From an uncultured Prevotellaceae bacterium (GTDB lineage Bacteria > Bacteroidota > Bacteroidia > Bacteroidales > Muribaculaceae): 59,457 nucleotides of DNA. Of this stretch, positions 40,204-50,537 are shown piece by piece. The notes beneath the pieces were generated by a model, which was not told where the DNA came from, ran no database searches, and saw nothing but the letters and a program-made list of their open reading frames with translations. Positions within the stretch are counted from its first letter, which is position 1. Each line of letters begins with the position of its first letter. The stretch spans positions 1-59,457 of the forward strand of contig ONIY01000033.1 in assembly GCA_900318065.1 (NCBI GenBank), written 5' to 3'. Both the position numbers and the translations under genes were made by a program.

Positions 40204-42756
40204 ATGTCAAGACACAAAAAAATCCCGTGGGCTGTTAATATATTCCGGTCGATAGTAGCCCGCTACAAGCGTTTCAACGCTTGGTACAAGGGCCTCTATG
40301 CCGGCAAGCCATGGTATGTGAAGGGATTCTATGCCATGTGCACCACATTCATCACCATCTTGTTGCTGCTGCTGGCAGTGAACACCAATTTCTTGTGGCT
40401 CTTTGGCAAGAGCCCTTCGCTCCACGACATCATGGAGCCCCGCCCCTATAACGCATCCTATATCTACAGTGCCGACGGCAAGCAGATAGGCAAGTTCTAC
40501 AAGGAGAACCGCACCCCGGTGAAATATGAGGAAGTCGACTCGATGTTCTATCGCCTGCTCATCGACACCGAGGATGAGCGCTTCTACAGTCACTGGGGCA
40601 TCGACTTCCACGGCATGGGCGGCGCGCTCAAGGATCTCATCGTTCACCGCAAGCCCCGCGGTGCCTCGACCATCACCCAGCAGCTGGTGAAGAACATGTT
40701 CAAGATGCGCACCCGCGAGTACACCCGTGGCCTCTTGTGCCGCATCCCTGGCGTGGGGATGATAATCATGAAGATAAAAGAATGGATTCTCGCCAGCGAG
40801 ATTGAGGCATTCTACGACAAAGAGAGAATCCTGGAGATGTATGCCAACACCGTCGACTTTGGCAATCAGGCCTTTGGCATCAAGACTGCGGCAAAGACCT
40901 ATTTCAACACCACCCCATCAAAGCTCAAGACCGAGCAGAGCGCGATGCTCGTGGGCATCCTGAAAGGCACCTCGGTCTACAACCCCCTGAAACATGCCAA
41001 GCGCTGCCTTGAGCGCCGCAACACCGTGCTCAATAATGCCCTGGAGCACAACGACTTGACACAAGAGGAATTTGACCGCCTCTCGGCCAAGGACCTCAAC
41101 CTGAAGTACACCCCCGAGACCGAGAACAACGACAACTGCCCCTACTTCAGGATGGCAGTGGTGGAGGAGATGCGCAACTGGTGCGAAGACCACGACGTTG
41201 ACTTCTACCGCGACGGCTTGGAGATTCACACCTCGATCGACACACGTATGCAGCACTATGCCGAGCAGGCCGTCAAGCAGCACATGCGCACCGTTCAGAG
41301 CAACTTCGACCGCGAGTGGGGCACCCGCGACTGCTGGGTGGGCAACGACGGCAAGGTGATCAAAGACTTCGTTGCCGACAAAGCCGAGCGTAGCGACATC
41401 TACAAGCAGCTGATGGCAAAATACAACGAGAACCTCGACTCGGTGGACTACTACATGAACAAGAAGCGCCGCATGAAACTCTTTGACTACAACGGCGGCC
41501 ACTATGCCGAGATGAGCCCCATCGACTCAATAAAATACATGCTCCACAAGATGCACTGCGGCTTCATCGCCATGGACCCCCACACCGGCGAGGTGAAAGC
41601 CTGGGTGGGCGATGTTGACTACAAGACATGGCAATATGACAACGTGCGAGCCCAGCATCAGCCTGGCAGCACTTTCAAGATATTTGTCTATAGCGCAGCC
41701 ATCAAAGACGGCAAGCGACCTTGCGACCAGTACATGGACTCGCCCCTTGCCACACCTCTCATGGACCGTGACGCCAAGACCGGCAACACCAAGCTGTGGG
41801 AGCCCAGCAACGCCAGTGGCCGTTTCTCTTATCAGAGCATGACCATGCGTGCCGCCATAGCGCGAAGCAACAACATCATCGCAGTGAAGGTGGGCAACGA
41901 GGTGGGCGTCAACAAGGTGGCGCAGGCCGCCTACGACATGGGCATCAAGTCGACCCTCGACGAGACCCCATCGCTGTGCCTGGGCTCGAGCGACGTGAAC
42001 CTGCTGGAGATGGCAACCAGCTATGCCACCGTGGTCAACGACGGCCAGCCCAAGAACCCGGTGCTCGTGACCCGCATCTACCGCACCAACAAGAATGGTG
42101 AGAAAGAAGAGATCTACAACAGCCGCGCCCTCGACGACCCAAGCCGCGCCCTGTCGCACAATGAGGCCTATAGCATGCGTCGCATGCTCGAGGCGGTGTG
42201 CACCGACGCTGGCGGCACCGGAGCCGCCATCAATGGCTACATCACTGGCGATGTGGGCATTGGCGGCAAGACTGGCACCAGCAACAACTACACCGACGCC
42301 TGGTTCATGGCCATCACCCCCAATCTCGTGTGTGGCGCATGGGTGGGCGGCCAGTACCGCCAGATACACTTCCGCTCGGCTCAGGGCCAGGGCAGCCGCG
42401 CTGCCTTGCCACTCGTGGGGCTCTTCCTTCAGAAGGTGCTCAACAACCGAGCGTTCAACTACTTGCACAAGGAGTTTGCCGCCGACCATGAACTCGACCG
42501 CTTCATCATGGCATGCAGCAATGCCATGCCCAGCGAGGACCCCGATGCCGGCACAGGTGCCTACCAGCCCTATAACGACAGCATCATGCCCCAGAACTCG
42601 GCCGACGGCAGCTACGACAGCACCTATTACATTCGCAACAAAGTGCGCGACGACATAGGCACTGGCAGCCGTCAAGACCCCCAGGTAGCCGAAGAGCCCG
42701 ACCCCGAAGTCTCTCCCGAGGTGGACGAGAAAGTAAAGAACGCATTCCCCAATTAA
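40204..42756 (+). CDS. mrcA: class A penicillin-binding protein (PBP1A)
   Basis: An 850-residue bifunctional peptidoglycan synthase. After a cytoplasmic N-terminus is a membrane helix (about 40-62, FYAMCTTFITILLLLLAVNTN). The GT51 glycosyltransferase domain has DTEDERFYSHWGIDFHGMGG with the catalytic Glu, GASTITQQLVKNMF and EIEAFYDKERILEMYANTVDFG. The transpeptidase domain has the SxxK motif in QPGSTFKIF (Ser489, Lys492), SNN in ARSNNIIAVKVG and KTG in GGKTGTSNN (Lys689). The C-terminus is a Pro/Glu-rich tail. A 30-odd-base leader follows a -7 box. It is the window's only complete cell-wall synthase. Confidence 0.96.
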   Translation: MSRHKKIPWAVNIFRSIVARYKRFNAWYKGLYAGKPWYVKGFYAMCTTFITILLLLLAVNTNFLWLFGKSPSLHDIMEPRPYNASYIYSADGKQIGKFYKENRTPVKYEEVDSMFYRLLIDTEDERFYSHWGIDFHGMGGALKDLIVHRKPRGASTITQQLVKNMFKMRTREYTRGLLCRIPGVGMIIMKIKEWILASEIEAFYDKERILEMYANTVDFGNQAFGIKTAAKTYFNTTPSKLKTEQSAMLVGILKGTSVYNPLKHAKRCLERRNTVLNNALEHNDLTQEEFDRLSAKDLNLKYTPETENNDNCPYFRMAVVEEMRNWCEDHDVDFYRDGLEIHTSIDTRMQHYAEQAVKQHMRTVQSNFDREWGTRDCWVGNDGKVIKDFVADKAERSDIYKQLMAKYNENLDSVDYYMNKKRRMKLFDYNGGHYAEMSPIDSIKYMLHKMHCGFIAMDPHTGEVKAWVGDVDYKTWQYDNVRAQHQPGSTFKIFVYSAAIKDGKRPCDQYMDSPLATPLMDRDAKTGNTKLWEPSNASGRFSYQSMTMRAAIARSNNIIAVKVGNEVGVNKVAQAAYDMGIKSTLDETPSLCLGSSDVNLLEMATSYATVVNDGQPKNPVLVTRIYRTNKNGEKEEIYNSRALDDPSRALSHNEAYSMRRMLEAVCTDAGGTGAAINGYITGDVGIGGKTGTSNNYTDAWFMAITPNLVCGAWVGGQYRQIHFRSAQGQGSRAALPLVGLFLQKVLNNRAFNYLHKEFAADHELDRFIMACSNAMPSEDPDAGTGAYQPYNDSIMPQNSADGSYDSTYYIRNKVRDDIGTGSRQDPQVAEEPDPEVSPEVDEKVKNAFPN

Positions 42757-42851
42757 ATGATCTTGCAGCACTTAAGATTTTAATAACCAACTCTCCTAAC
42801 TCTCCCTAGAAACATTGATTATCAACATAACACACACATAACAAACCCATT

Positions 42852-44444
42852 ATGACTTACAAATATGATTATCTCATTATAGGATCGGGCGTGGCAGGCA
42901 TGAGTTTTGCCTTGAAAGTTGCCGATACCGGCAAGGTGGCTCTCGTGTGCAAGAGTTCGCTCGACGAGGCCAACACCGACCTGGCTCAAGGCGGCGTTGC
43001 CAGCGTTACAAATCTCGAAGTCGACAACTTTGAGAAGCACATCCACGACACCATGGTTGCCGGCGACTGGCTCAGCGACCCAAAAGCCGTGGAACAGGTT
43101 ATAACACAAGCACCCGAACAGATTAAAGCCCTGATAAACTGGGGCGTAGACTTCGACAAAAATGAGAAAGGCGACTTCGACCTCCATCGCGAGGGCGGGC
43201 ACAGCGAGTTCCGCATCCTGCATCATGCCGACAACACCGGCCACGAGATCCAAGAGTCGCTCATCGAGGCGGTGAAGGCTCACAAGAATATCGACATCTT
43301 CGACAACCACTTTGCCGTGGAGATACTCACCCAGCACCACCTGGGAAAAATTGTGACCCGCCGCACCCGCGACATCCAGTGCTATGGAGCCTATGTGCTC
43401 AATCAAGAGACCGGAAAAGTCGACACTTTCCTGTCGCGCCTCACCCTCATGGCAACTGGTGGCGTGGGAGCAGTGTATCACACCACCACCAACCCCCTCA
43501 TCGCCACTGGCGATGGCATCGCCATGGTCTATCGTGCCAAGGGCACCGTTAAGGACATGGAGTTCATCCAGTTCCACCCCACTGCCCTCTACCATCCAGG
43601 CGACCGTCCCGCCTTCCTCATCACCGAGGCGATGCGCGGCTATGGCGGTGTGCTCAGGAACCTTGCCGGCGAGGAATTTATGCACAAGTATGACCCCCGC
43701 CTGTCGCTGGCCCCACGCGACGTGGTGGCACGCGCCATCGACAGCGAGATGAAGCAGCGCGGCGAGGACCATGTGTTCCTCGACGTGACCCACAAAGACC
43801 CCGAGGAGACCAAGCACCACTTCCCCAACATCTACAAGCACTGCCTTGAGATAGGCATCGACATCACCAAGGACTACATTCCCGTGGCACCTGCCGCCCA
43901 CTACCTGTGCGGTGGCATCAAGGTGGACCTTAACGCGTGCTCGTCGATCGAGCGCCTCTATGCCGTGGGCGAGTGCTCATGCACTGGCCTGCACGGCGGC
44001 AACCGCTTGGCAAGCAACTCATTGATAGAGGCTGTGGTCTATGCCGAGGCAGCCGCCAAGCACGCTATCGCCTGCCGCAACCACTACGACTACCGCACCG
44101 ATATCCCTGCCTGGGACGACAAGGGCACACAGCATCCCGAGGAGATGGTGCTCATTAGCCAGAGCGAGAAAGAGGTGGGCGAGATAATGAGTGCCTACGT
44201 GGGCATCGTGCGCAGCAACCTGCGTCTGAACCGCGCCTGGAACCGTCTCGACATCCTCTATGAGGAGACCGAGAAACTCTTCAAGGAGAGCACCGTGAGC
44301 CGCCGCATCTGCGAGTTGCGCAACATCATCAACGTGGGCTACCTCATCATGCGCCAAGCCAAGGAGCGCAAGGAGTCGCGCGGACTGCACTACACCGTCG
44401 ACTACCCTCCCAAGCCCAAGAATGAAGAGGACTTGAAGCTTTGA
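42852..44444 (+). CDS. nadB: L-aspartate oxidase
   Basis: NadB, 530 residues, oxidises L-aspartate to iminoaspartate with FAD, the first step of de novo NAD synthesis. The FAD-binding motif YLIIGSGVAGMSFA lies at residues 7-20. SLDEANTDLAQGGVASV, HREGGHSEFRILHHAD and EFIQFHPTALYHPG are characteristic, as are the active-site region FLITEAMRGYGGVLRN and LHGGNRLASNSLIEAVVYAEAAA near the C-terminal FAD site. The C-terminal helical domain is complete. NadA and NadC are not in the window. The gene lies 95 bases after the PBP gene and is followed by an M28 peptidase-like gene. Confidence 0.96.
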   Translation: MTYKYDYLIIGSGVAGMSFALKVADTGKVALVCKSSLDEANTDLAQGGVASVTNLEVDNFEKHIHDTMVAGDWLSDPKAVEQVITQAPEQIKALINWGVDFDKNEKGDFDLHREGGHSEFRILHHADNTGHEIQESLIEAVKAHKNIDIFDNHFAVEILTQHHLGKIVTRRTRDIQCYGAYVLNQETGKVDTFLSRLTLMATGGVGAVYHTTTNPLIATGDGIAMVYRAKGTVKDMEFIQFHPTALYHPGDRPAFLITEAMRGYGGVLRNLAGEEFMHKYDPRLSLAPRDVVARAIDSEMKQRGEDHVFLDVTHKDPEETKHHFPNIYKHCLEIGIDITKDYIPVAPAAHYLCGGIKVDLNACSSIERLYAVGECSCTGLHGGNRLASNSLIEAVVYAEAAAKHAIACRNHYDYRTDIPAWDDKGTQHPEEMVLISQSEKEVGEIMSAYVGIVRSNLRLNRAWNRLDILYEETEKLFKESTVSRRICELRNIINVGYLIMRQAKERKESRGLHYTVDYPPKPKNEEDLKL

Positions 44445-44502
44445 GCAATGCTCAATTTATAAAGCATAATGCTGATTTTTTAGTTCACAAATTAGTGATA
44501 AA

Positions 44503-45483
44503 ATGAGATTTAGATTTTTTCTTTTATTATCGATAGCACTGGTGGCGCTTGGAGGCTGCAAGTCGCAGCAATCGGGCAGCAGCAGTAGCAGCGCCTCGAG
44601 CCAGAGTGCCACGGCTGCACCGGTGGTGGACTTCGACGGCAACAAGGCCTACGACATGGTGAAGCAGCAGTGCGACTTTGGCGCTCGCGTGCCAGGCTCG
44701 GCAGCCCACAGCAAGTGCGCCGAATGGCTGGAGGCCACTCTCAACGAGTATTGCGACACTACCATCGTTCAAGAGGCGCAAGTCACCACCTTCGACAACA
44801 AAACGCTTAACATCAAGAACTTCGTGGGCAGTTTCAATCCTGCCAACGGCGACCGCATCTTGCTGCTCGCCCACTGGGACTGCCGCCCCTGGGCCGACAA
44901 CGACCCCGACCCGGCGAAGCACAACGAGCCAGTGATGGGCGCCAACGATGCCGCAAGTGGCGTGGCCGTGCTGCTGGAACTGGCACGACTGATGAAGGAC
45001 AAAAAGCCAAGCATAGGTGTCGACATCCTGCTCGTTGACGCCGAAGACTGGGGCGAGAACGAGAACGAAGACTCGTGGGCTCTGGGTACCCAATACTGGG
45101 CAAAGAACCCTCATGTGGCCGGCTACAACCCACGCTTTGGCATCCTGCTCGACATGGTGGGTGCCAAGGGCGCCAAGTTCAGCAAGGAGATAATGTCGAT
45201 GGAATATGCTCGCAGCACGGTCGACGAGGTGTGGGAGATGGCTCAGCAGAGCGGATATGGCTCCTACTTCGACAACGCCCCTGGCGGCGCCATCACCGAC
45301 GACCACATCGTGGTGAACAAGATGGGCATCAAGTGCATCGACATCATCGACATGCGCCCCCAGAGCAGCACCGGGTTCTTCGACGGCTGGCACACCACCA
45401 GCGACACCCTCGAGTGGATAGACCCCAACGTGCTAAAAGTGGTGGGACAGACGGTTGCCAACGTGGTTTATAGTTATCAGTAG
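44503..45483 (+). CDS. M28 family lipoprotein, glutaminyl-peptide cyclotransferase-like
   Basis: A 326-residue exported lipoprotein with lipobox VALGGC (Cys19), a Ser/Gln-rich linker, and an M28-type zinc domain. The metal-site residues can be read in LLLAHWDCRPWAD (His124, Asp126), MGANDAASGVAVLLEL (Asp149) and LLVDAEDWGE (Glu181-Asp182 region), with DDHIVVNKMGIKCIDIID and FDGWHTTSDTLEWID (His) later. The LAHWDCRP and DAEDWG spellings fit the glutaminyl cyclase branch, which forms N-terminal pyroglutamate on exported proteins, better than aminopeptidases. In Bacteroidetes many lipoprotein-processed periplasmic proteins begin with Gln, making such a role plausible. Confidence 0.88.
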   Translation: MRFRFFLLLSIALVALGGCKSQQSGSSSSSASSQSATAAPVVDFDGNKAYDMVKQQCDFGARVPGSAAHSKCAEWLEATLNEYCDTTIVQEAQVTTFDNKTLNIKNFVGSFNPANGDRILLLAHWDCRPWADNDPDPAKHNEPVMGANDAASGVAVLLELARLMKDKKPSIGVDILLVDAEDWGENENEDSWALGTQYWAKNPHVAGYNPRFGILLDMVGAKGAKFSKEIMSMEYARSTVDEVWEMAQQSGYGSYFDNAPGGAITDDHIVVNKMGIKCIDIIDMRPQSSTGFFDGWHTTSDTLEWIDPNVLKVVGQTVANVVYSYQ

Positions 45484-45696
45484 TCAGTTTTCAGTAATCA
45501 GTTTTCAGTTTTGAACTGTTATCGCAAGGCGGTGCCTTGCGACCGGCAAACCGATTGTGAGACAACCTATTGCCCATAATCTCATCGCTGCCTTCCATAA
45601 ACAATAAACTATAAACAATAAACAAAGAAAACACCACTGTCTTCCATAAACAATAAACAATAAAAATAAACCATAAACAAATAAACAAAGAAACAA
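45484..45696. repeat. mosaic intergenic repeat block, copy A
   Basis: Holds TTATCAGTAGTCAGTTTTCAG words, the palindrome CGCAAGGCggtGCCTTGCG (45523-45541), the run ACCGATTGTGAGACAAC, TCTTCCATAAACAATAAAC and further ATAAACAATAAAC units. Nearly the same order is seen at 59179-59361, before the next exported protein gene. Confidence 0.75.
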
Positions 45697-47148
45697 TTGG
45701 CATTGACAGGGACACATGAGCGGTCGTCTAAGTTCTTGAAAGACTTGGGCATTTATGCTATCGGAAATTTGGGATCTAAGATCATCACATTTGCGATGGT
45801 GCCATTGTACACGTTCTTTGTGAAAGAGCGCAGCGACTTTGGCTACTACGACCTGTGCCTGACGGTGATATTCCTGATCATGCCCTTTGTGACGCTGCAG
45901 CTGCGCGACGGAGCCTTCCGGTTCCTGCTCGAGACCCATGACCGCAACCAGCGCACCAGGATAATCACCTTCATCTACCGCACGCTGCTCACCAGCATAG
46001 TGCTGTCGCTCGTTGCGACAATAATGCTGGCAATGTTCACGAGCATAGCCTACGTGTGGTACTGCCTGCTGCTGTTGATAGCGATGTCGCTCTTTGAGGT
46101 CATCGCCCAGGTGGCTCGTGGCCTGGGCAACAACAAGGACTTTGTGGCAGCAGGAATCATCTCATCGCTAAGCATAGGCGTGTTCAGCATTGTGCTGGTG
46201 GCATTTTGCGGGATGGGCATCAAGGGCATCTTCCTTGCCAACATCCTGGCACGTTTCGCTGCCCTGGTATACCTGGAATGCCGCCTTCACATCGTTGCCA
46301 CCTATTTCAAGTTCAACATAACAATAGGTCAGGTGGGTCGCGACATCCTCAAGTACTCACTGCCACTGCTACCTGGATCGCTGTGCTGGTGGCTCACGGG
46401 CAGCAGCGACCGCTGGTTCATCAACCACTTCCTGGGACTTGACGTGAATGGCGTGTATGCCGTCGCCTTTCGCTTCAACGGCATCATCCTCACCCTGTCG
46501 ACCATCTTCTACCAGGCATGGCAAGAGACAGCCATCCTGCAATATAACAGTCCCGACCGCGACAAGTTCTTCTCCAAGATGTTCAACAGCTACGTGGGAC
46601 TGCTTGCCATCCTGCTCACTGCCTACACCTTCACCCTGAAGATGTTCTACCCCATCATCGTTGATGCCAACTATCAGGAGAGCGCCAGCTATCTCTACCC
46701 CATGGGCATCTCGGCAGTGATATTTTCGCTGGCGGCGTTCTTCGACATGGGCTACCAGTGTGCCAAGGACACCCCCCGCACCCTGCCGGCAATAATCCTG
46801 GCGGCAATAGTGAACATCGTGTGCAACTACCTGCTGGTCCAGCAACTGGGCGTCTATGGCGCCATTGCCACCAGCATCATCTCCTATCTGGTGCTGTTCT
46901 TCTACAGGCTCAACGACATGAAGCGCTACTTCAAGCTCTCGTTCTACCCCCGCACGGCAATCGCCATTGCCGTGATATTGATAGGCGCTATTCCCTACCA
47001 CTATCTCAACCAGTGGTGGCAACTGCTACTCTACATGGTAGTGGCATGTGCTGTTGCCCTGATGGCAATTCCCAAGGAGACCATTGATGAACTCCTGGCC
47101 AAGATATCCCTAAAAAAGGGGGTTACAAACAATAATAACCGCAAATAA
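45697..47148 (+). CDS. polysaccharide flippase (Wzx-like)
   Basis: A 483-residue polytopic protein of the Wzx/MOP flippase group that turns lipid-linked repeat units to the periplasmic face. It begins at a TTG (45697 or 45703), there being no in-frame ATG before the conserved KFLKDLGIYAIGNLGSKIITFAMVPLYTFF. About 12-14 membrane helices follow, including GSLCWWLTGSSDRWFINHFLG, a charged-helix pattern typical of flippases. It opens the exopolysaccharide locus, followed at 40 bases by the Wza gene. Repeats with ATAAACAATAAAC fill the upstream gap. Confidence 0.88.
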   Translation: MALTGTHERSSKFLKDLGIYAIGNLGSKIITFAMVPLYTFFVKERSDFGYYDLCLTVIFLIMPFVTLQLRDGAFRFLLETHDRNQRTRIITFIYRTLLTSIVLSLVATIMLAMFTSIAYVWYCLLLLIAMSLFEVIAQVARGLGNNKDFVAAGIISSLSIGVFSIVLVAFCGMGIKGIFLANILARFAALVYLECRLHIVATYFKFNITIGQVGRDILKYSLPLLPGSLCWWLTGSSDRWFINHFLGLDVNGVYAVAFRFNGIILTLSTIFYQAWQETAILQYNSPDRDKFFSKMFNSYVGLLAILLTAYTFTLKMFYPIIVDANYQESASYLYPMGISAVIFSLAAFFDMGYQCAKDTPRTLPAIILAAIVNIVCNYLLVQQLGVYGAIATSIISYLVLFFYRLNDMKRYFKLSFYPRTAIAIAVILIGAIPYHYLNQWWQLLLYMVVACAVALMAIPKETIDELLAKISLKKGVTNNNNRK

Positions 47149-47188
47149 ACGTTTAAATATAAATATACCCTTATATATAAATAAAGTT

Positions 47189-47998
47189 ATGAACATCAAA
47201 AACTTAATCATAATTGCAGTGGCGCTGCTCGCCTTGACAGGCTGCAAGACCACCAGCGAGAACACCCTGTCCTACTTTCGCAACCTGAGCGACAGCCCCA
47301 GCGGAGTGATGCCACAAGGCACTGGTTATGACATAAAAATCGTTCCTGAGGACGAGTTGTCGATCATTGTATCCTCGTCGGTTCCCGAGGCCACTGCCAT
47401 GTTCAACCAGCCGCAGTCCAACCTTGCCCGCCGTGGTGAGATGAGCACACAAGCCCTGCCCCGCCTGCAGTCCTATATCGTGAGCCGCGACGGTGAGATT
47501 GTCATGCCCGTGATAGGACGCCTCAACGTGGCGGGAAAGACCACCCGCGAAGTGGAGCAGATGATTGTTGCCCGAGTGAGCCAGACCGTCAAAGACCCCT
47601 TTGTGAGAGTAGAACTGCTGGGATTCTATATCAACGTGATGGGCGAGGTGAAGAGCCCTCACCGCATCCATGTGGACAGTGAGCGCTACACCCTGCTCGA
47701 CGCGCTGAGCGCTGCTGGCGACCTCACCGAGTATGGCGAGCGCAGCAAGGTGATGGTCATTCGCGAGGAGAACGGCAAGCAGACCTATCACCGCTTGAAC
47801 CTTGCCGACAGCAACATTTTCTCGTCGCCCTACTTCTACCTGCAGCAAAACGACGTGGTGTATGTTGAACCTAACCAGATTCGTATAGACAACAGCAAGT
47901 ATAACCAAAACAACGCCTACAAGCTCACCGTGGTGTCGACCATCGTGAGTGCCGTCTCGGTGATTGCCTCGCTGGTAATTGCCCTGACAGTAAAATAA
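47189..47998 (+). CDS. polysaccharide export outer-membrane lipoprotein (Wza/BexD type)
   Basis: A 269-residue lipoprotein (lipobox LLALTGC, Cys19) with the Poly_export domain (about 48-130, DIKIVPEDELSIIVSSSVPE, SYIVSRDGEIVMPVIGRLNV, GKTTREVEQMIVARV) and a SLBB domain (about 140-225, YINVMGEVKSPHRIHVDSERYTLLDAL). An unusual C-terminal hydrophobic helix (LTVVSTIVSAVSVIASLVIALTV) ends the protein. Wza forms the outer-membrane channel through which capsule leaves the cell; the C-terminal helix would form its exit barrel. It lies 40 bases after the flippase and 57 before the Wzc kinase. Confidence 0.92.
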   Translation: MNIKNLIIIAVALLALTGCKTTSENTLSYFRNLSDSPSGVMPQGTGYDIKIVPEDELSIIVSSSVPEATAMFNQPQSNLARRGEMSTQALPRLQSYIVSRDGEIVMPVIGRLNVAGKTTREVEQMIVARVSQTVKDPFVRVELLGFYINVMGEVKSPHRIHVDSERYTLLDALSAAGDLTEYGERSKVMVIREENGKQTYHRLNLADSNIFSSPYFYLQQNDVVYVEPNQIRIDNSKYNQNNAYKLTVVSTIVSAVSVIASLVIALTVK

Positions 47999-48055
47999 CC
48001 TCATCTCCACCACTAATCCTTTATAACCCAATCATTCACACCCCACTTTTTTGAC

Positions 48056-50395
48056 ATGAGCAATAATTCCCAAGAGAATACCAACCCCGCAACCACAACA
48101 GCCCAAGGCGAGAAAATGATAGACATGGGAAGCGTCTACAACAAGTACAAGCGCTTCTGGTGGCTTTTTGTGCTATCGCTCATAGCATGCATTGGGCTCT
48201 CGGTGCTATTTTTGAAATACAAACTGCCCAAATACCTTGTCATCTCAACAGTACTCGTCGACCAGGACGATGACGCCGGCAGCACCGGCGCGTCGCTGCT
48301 CAAGAGTCTGTCGATAGGCGGTGGCGGTGCCAGCGTCGACGACGAGGTAGTGGTAATGGGGTCGCAAGACATCTGCAACAAGATGGTGAAGGAGTTGAAA
48401 ATCAACCGCCTCTACACCTTGCGCAAAAGCATGCTTGACCGCGAGGACCTGTACAAGAACTCCCCCATTGAGATTGATGCCCCCGACGAGGTGTTTGACA
48501 CTCTCTCGATAGGAATGAACTTCAAGGTCACCATCAAAGAAGACGGCAAGACCGATATCAAAGTCAAGAAAGGACGGTTTAAAACCCTTGCCGAACTCAA
48601 GGACCAGACGCTGCCCGTGAACGTGAGCACCAAGTATGGCACCTACCAGGTGCGTGCCACCGAGTTCTACAAGCCTGGCGAGGAAACCGTGGTAAACGCC
48701 AGCGTCACCGGCAACCAGCTGCGCACCGAGTACCTCATGGAAGACATGACCGTCAAGGTGCTCAACAAGAAGAGCAACGCCATCTACATGGATGTGGAGA
48801 CCCCCAACATCAAGCGCGGCAAGGACATGCTCAACACCATGATAAGGCTCTACAACGAGCGCGGCCAGCGAGAGAAAGACGAGCAGGCCATCAACACCGC
48901 CAAGTTCATCGAAGACCGCTTAGGGCTCATCTATAAAGACCTTACCGGCAGCGAGGCCGAGATAGAGGCCTACAAGCAAGCCCACAACATGGCCGACGTG
49001 GGCATCCAGACCAAGGCCAGCATCGCCCGCCAAGAGCAGGCCGACAACAAGATTGTGGCCCTTGAGGCACAATACCGCATCGTGAGCTTGATCAACGAGT
49101 TCATAAGCGATCCACGCAACCATCACTCCTACATCCCCTTTGAGGCCGACAGCACAGCCGCCTCGGGCTCCATCAGGGCATTCAACCATCTCGCCATGAA
49201 GCGTGCCGAGCTCGCCAAGAGCGCCAAGGACGGCAACGAGGCTCTGCAGGAGATTGACAACCAGCTCGACGCAATGCGCGAGACCATTCGCAAGGGCGTG
49301 AACAACACCCTGAACGCGCTTAAGATACAAATCGACAAGGCAAGCCAGGTGAGCAACGAGTCGCAAGGCGAGATGAGCCAGGTGCCCACCCAGGAGCGAG
49401 AAATTCGCTCGCTCTATCGCGAGCAGGGCATCCAGAACGCCCTCTACACCTTCCTGCTGCAGAAGCGCGAGGAAAATGCCCTCGTGCTGGCCGCCACCAC
49501 CCCCAAGGGCAAGATCGTTGACAACGCCTATGCCCAGAGCAAGCCCGTGTCGCCCAACGTCCCTGTTGTGCTGCTCATTGGCTTGATAGCCGGCCTCATG
49601 CTACCAGTGCTGTTGCTCTACCTCAAGAACATGTTCACCACCAAGTTCTCGACCCAAGACGAGTTGCAGAACATCACCAAGTCGCCAGTGCTGGGCGAGA
49701 TTTGCCACAACCGCCACCGCAGTTCGCTCGTTGTCAAGCCCGGCAAGACCTCGTCGATTGTCGAGCTCTTCCGCCTGCTGCGCAACAACGTTCAGTTCCT
49801 CATGACCCGCAAGGAAGACAAAGTGGTGCTCGTCACCTCTTCCATCAGCGGCGAGGGCAAGTCGTTTGTAAGCACCAACCTCGCCTCATCCTTTGCCCTG
49901 CTGGGCAAGAAGGTGGTGCTGGTGGGCATGGACATCCGCAACCCTCAGCTTGCTAAGATGCTTAACATCAAGGATCTGCCTGGTGTTACCAACTATCTCT
50001 CCAACTCCGACCTGAGCATCGACGAGATAGCCCAGAAAGTGCCTGAGGTAGAGAACCTCAACGTGATAGTGGCAGGTCCCATACCTCCCAACCCATCGGA
50101 GCTGCTGCTGGGCGAGCGCACCACACAGTTCTTTGACCAGTTGCGCGAGCGCTACGACATTGTCATCATCGACTCGGCACCCATCGCCATGGTGAGCGAC
50201 ACGTTCTCGCTGGCGAAGTTTGGCGACGCTACACTCTTCGTCACCCGCGCCAACTATACCAAGCGCAACCTCGTGAAGTACTTCAACGAGGTGGTAGCAC
50301 GCAAGCAGTTCCACAATGCCGCTGTGGTGCTCAACGACAGCAACCCACGCCTCTCGGCAGGCTACGGCTACGGCTACGGCAAGGAGAAGAAATAA
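48056..50395 (+). CDS. Wzc-like bacterial tyrosine kinase and chain-length regulator
   Basis: A 779-residue protein. Membrane helix 1 is at about 38-56 (WWLFVLSLIACIGLSVLFL) with a Wzz domain, a periplasmic coiled-coil region up to about 480, and helix 2 near 500-520 (PVVLLIGLIAGLMLPVLLLYL). The cytoplasmic BY-kinase domain has Walker A TSSISGEGKSFVSTNLA (about 595-611), Walker A' VLVGMDIRNPQ and Walker B IVIIDSAP. The C-terminus carries tyrosines spaced by glycine (SAGYGYGYGKEKK), the autophosphorylated tail. It controls capsule polymer length with Wza, co-transcribed with a 57-base gap. Confidence 0.94.
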   Translation: MSNNSQENTNPATTTAQGEKMIDMGSVYNKYKRFWWLFVLSLIACIGLSVLFLKYKLPKYLVISTVLVDQDDDAGSTGASLLKSLSIGGGGASVDDEVVVMGSQDICNKMVKELKINRLYTLRKSMLDREDLYKNSPIEIDAPDEVFDTLSIGMNFKVTIKEDGKTDIKVKKGRFKTLAELKDQTLPVNVSTKYGTYQVRATEFYKPGEETVVNASVTGNQLRTEYLMEDMTVKVLNKKSNAIYMDVETPNIKRGKDMLNTMIRLYNERGQREKDEQAINTAKFIEDRLGLIYKDLTGSEAEIEAYKQAHNMADVGIQTKASIARQEQADNKIVALEAQYRIVSLINEFISDPRNHHSYIPFEADSTAASGSIRAFNHLAMKRAELAKSAKDGNEALQEIDNQLDAMRETIRKGVNNTLNALKIQIDKASQVSNESQGEMSQVPTQEREIRSLYREQGIQNALYTFLLQKREENALVLAATTPKGKIVDNAYAQSKPVSPNVPVVLLIGLIAGLMLPVLLLYLKNMFTTKFSTQDELQNITKSPVLGEICHNRHRSSLVVKPGKTSSIVELFRLLRNNVQFLMTRKEDKVVLVTSSISGEGKSFVSTNLASSFALLGKKVVLVGMDIRNPQLAKMLNIKDLPGVTNYLSNSDLSIDEIAQKVPEVENLNVIVAGPIPPNPSELLLGERTTQFFDQLRERYDIVIIDSAPIAMVSDTFSLAKFGDATLFVTRANYTKRNLVKYFNEVVARKQFHNAAVVLNDSNPRLSAGYGYGYGKEKK

Positions 50396-50537
50396 GGGTT
50401 AAGGGTTAAGTTTTAAGGGTTAAGTTTTAAGTGGCGCCTGCGGCGTGGGGATTGAGGATCGAGGATCGGAGATTAAGTGTCGAGTGATAAGTGATAAGTA
50501 ATTAAGTGTAAAGTGCTAAGTAGTTGCCCCGCTAATC
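50396..50537. repeat. intergenic tandem repeats
   Basis: TAAGGGTTAAGTTTTAAG units, then GCGCCTGCGGCGTGGGG, GATTGAGGATCGAGGATCGG and AAGTGATAAG words. The same vocabulary is found at 839-1000 and 28447. Confidence 0.6.
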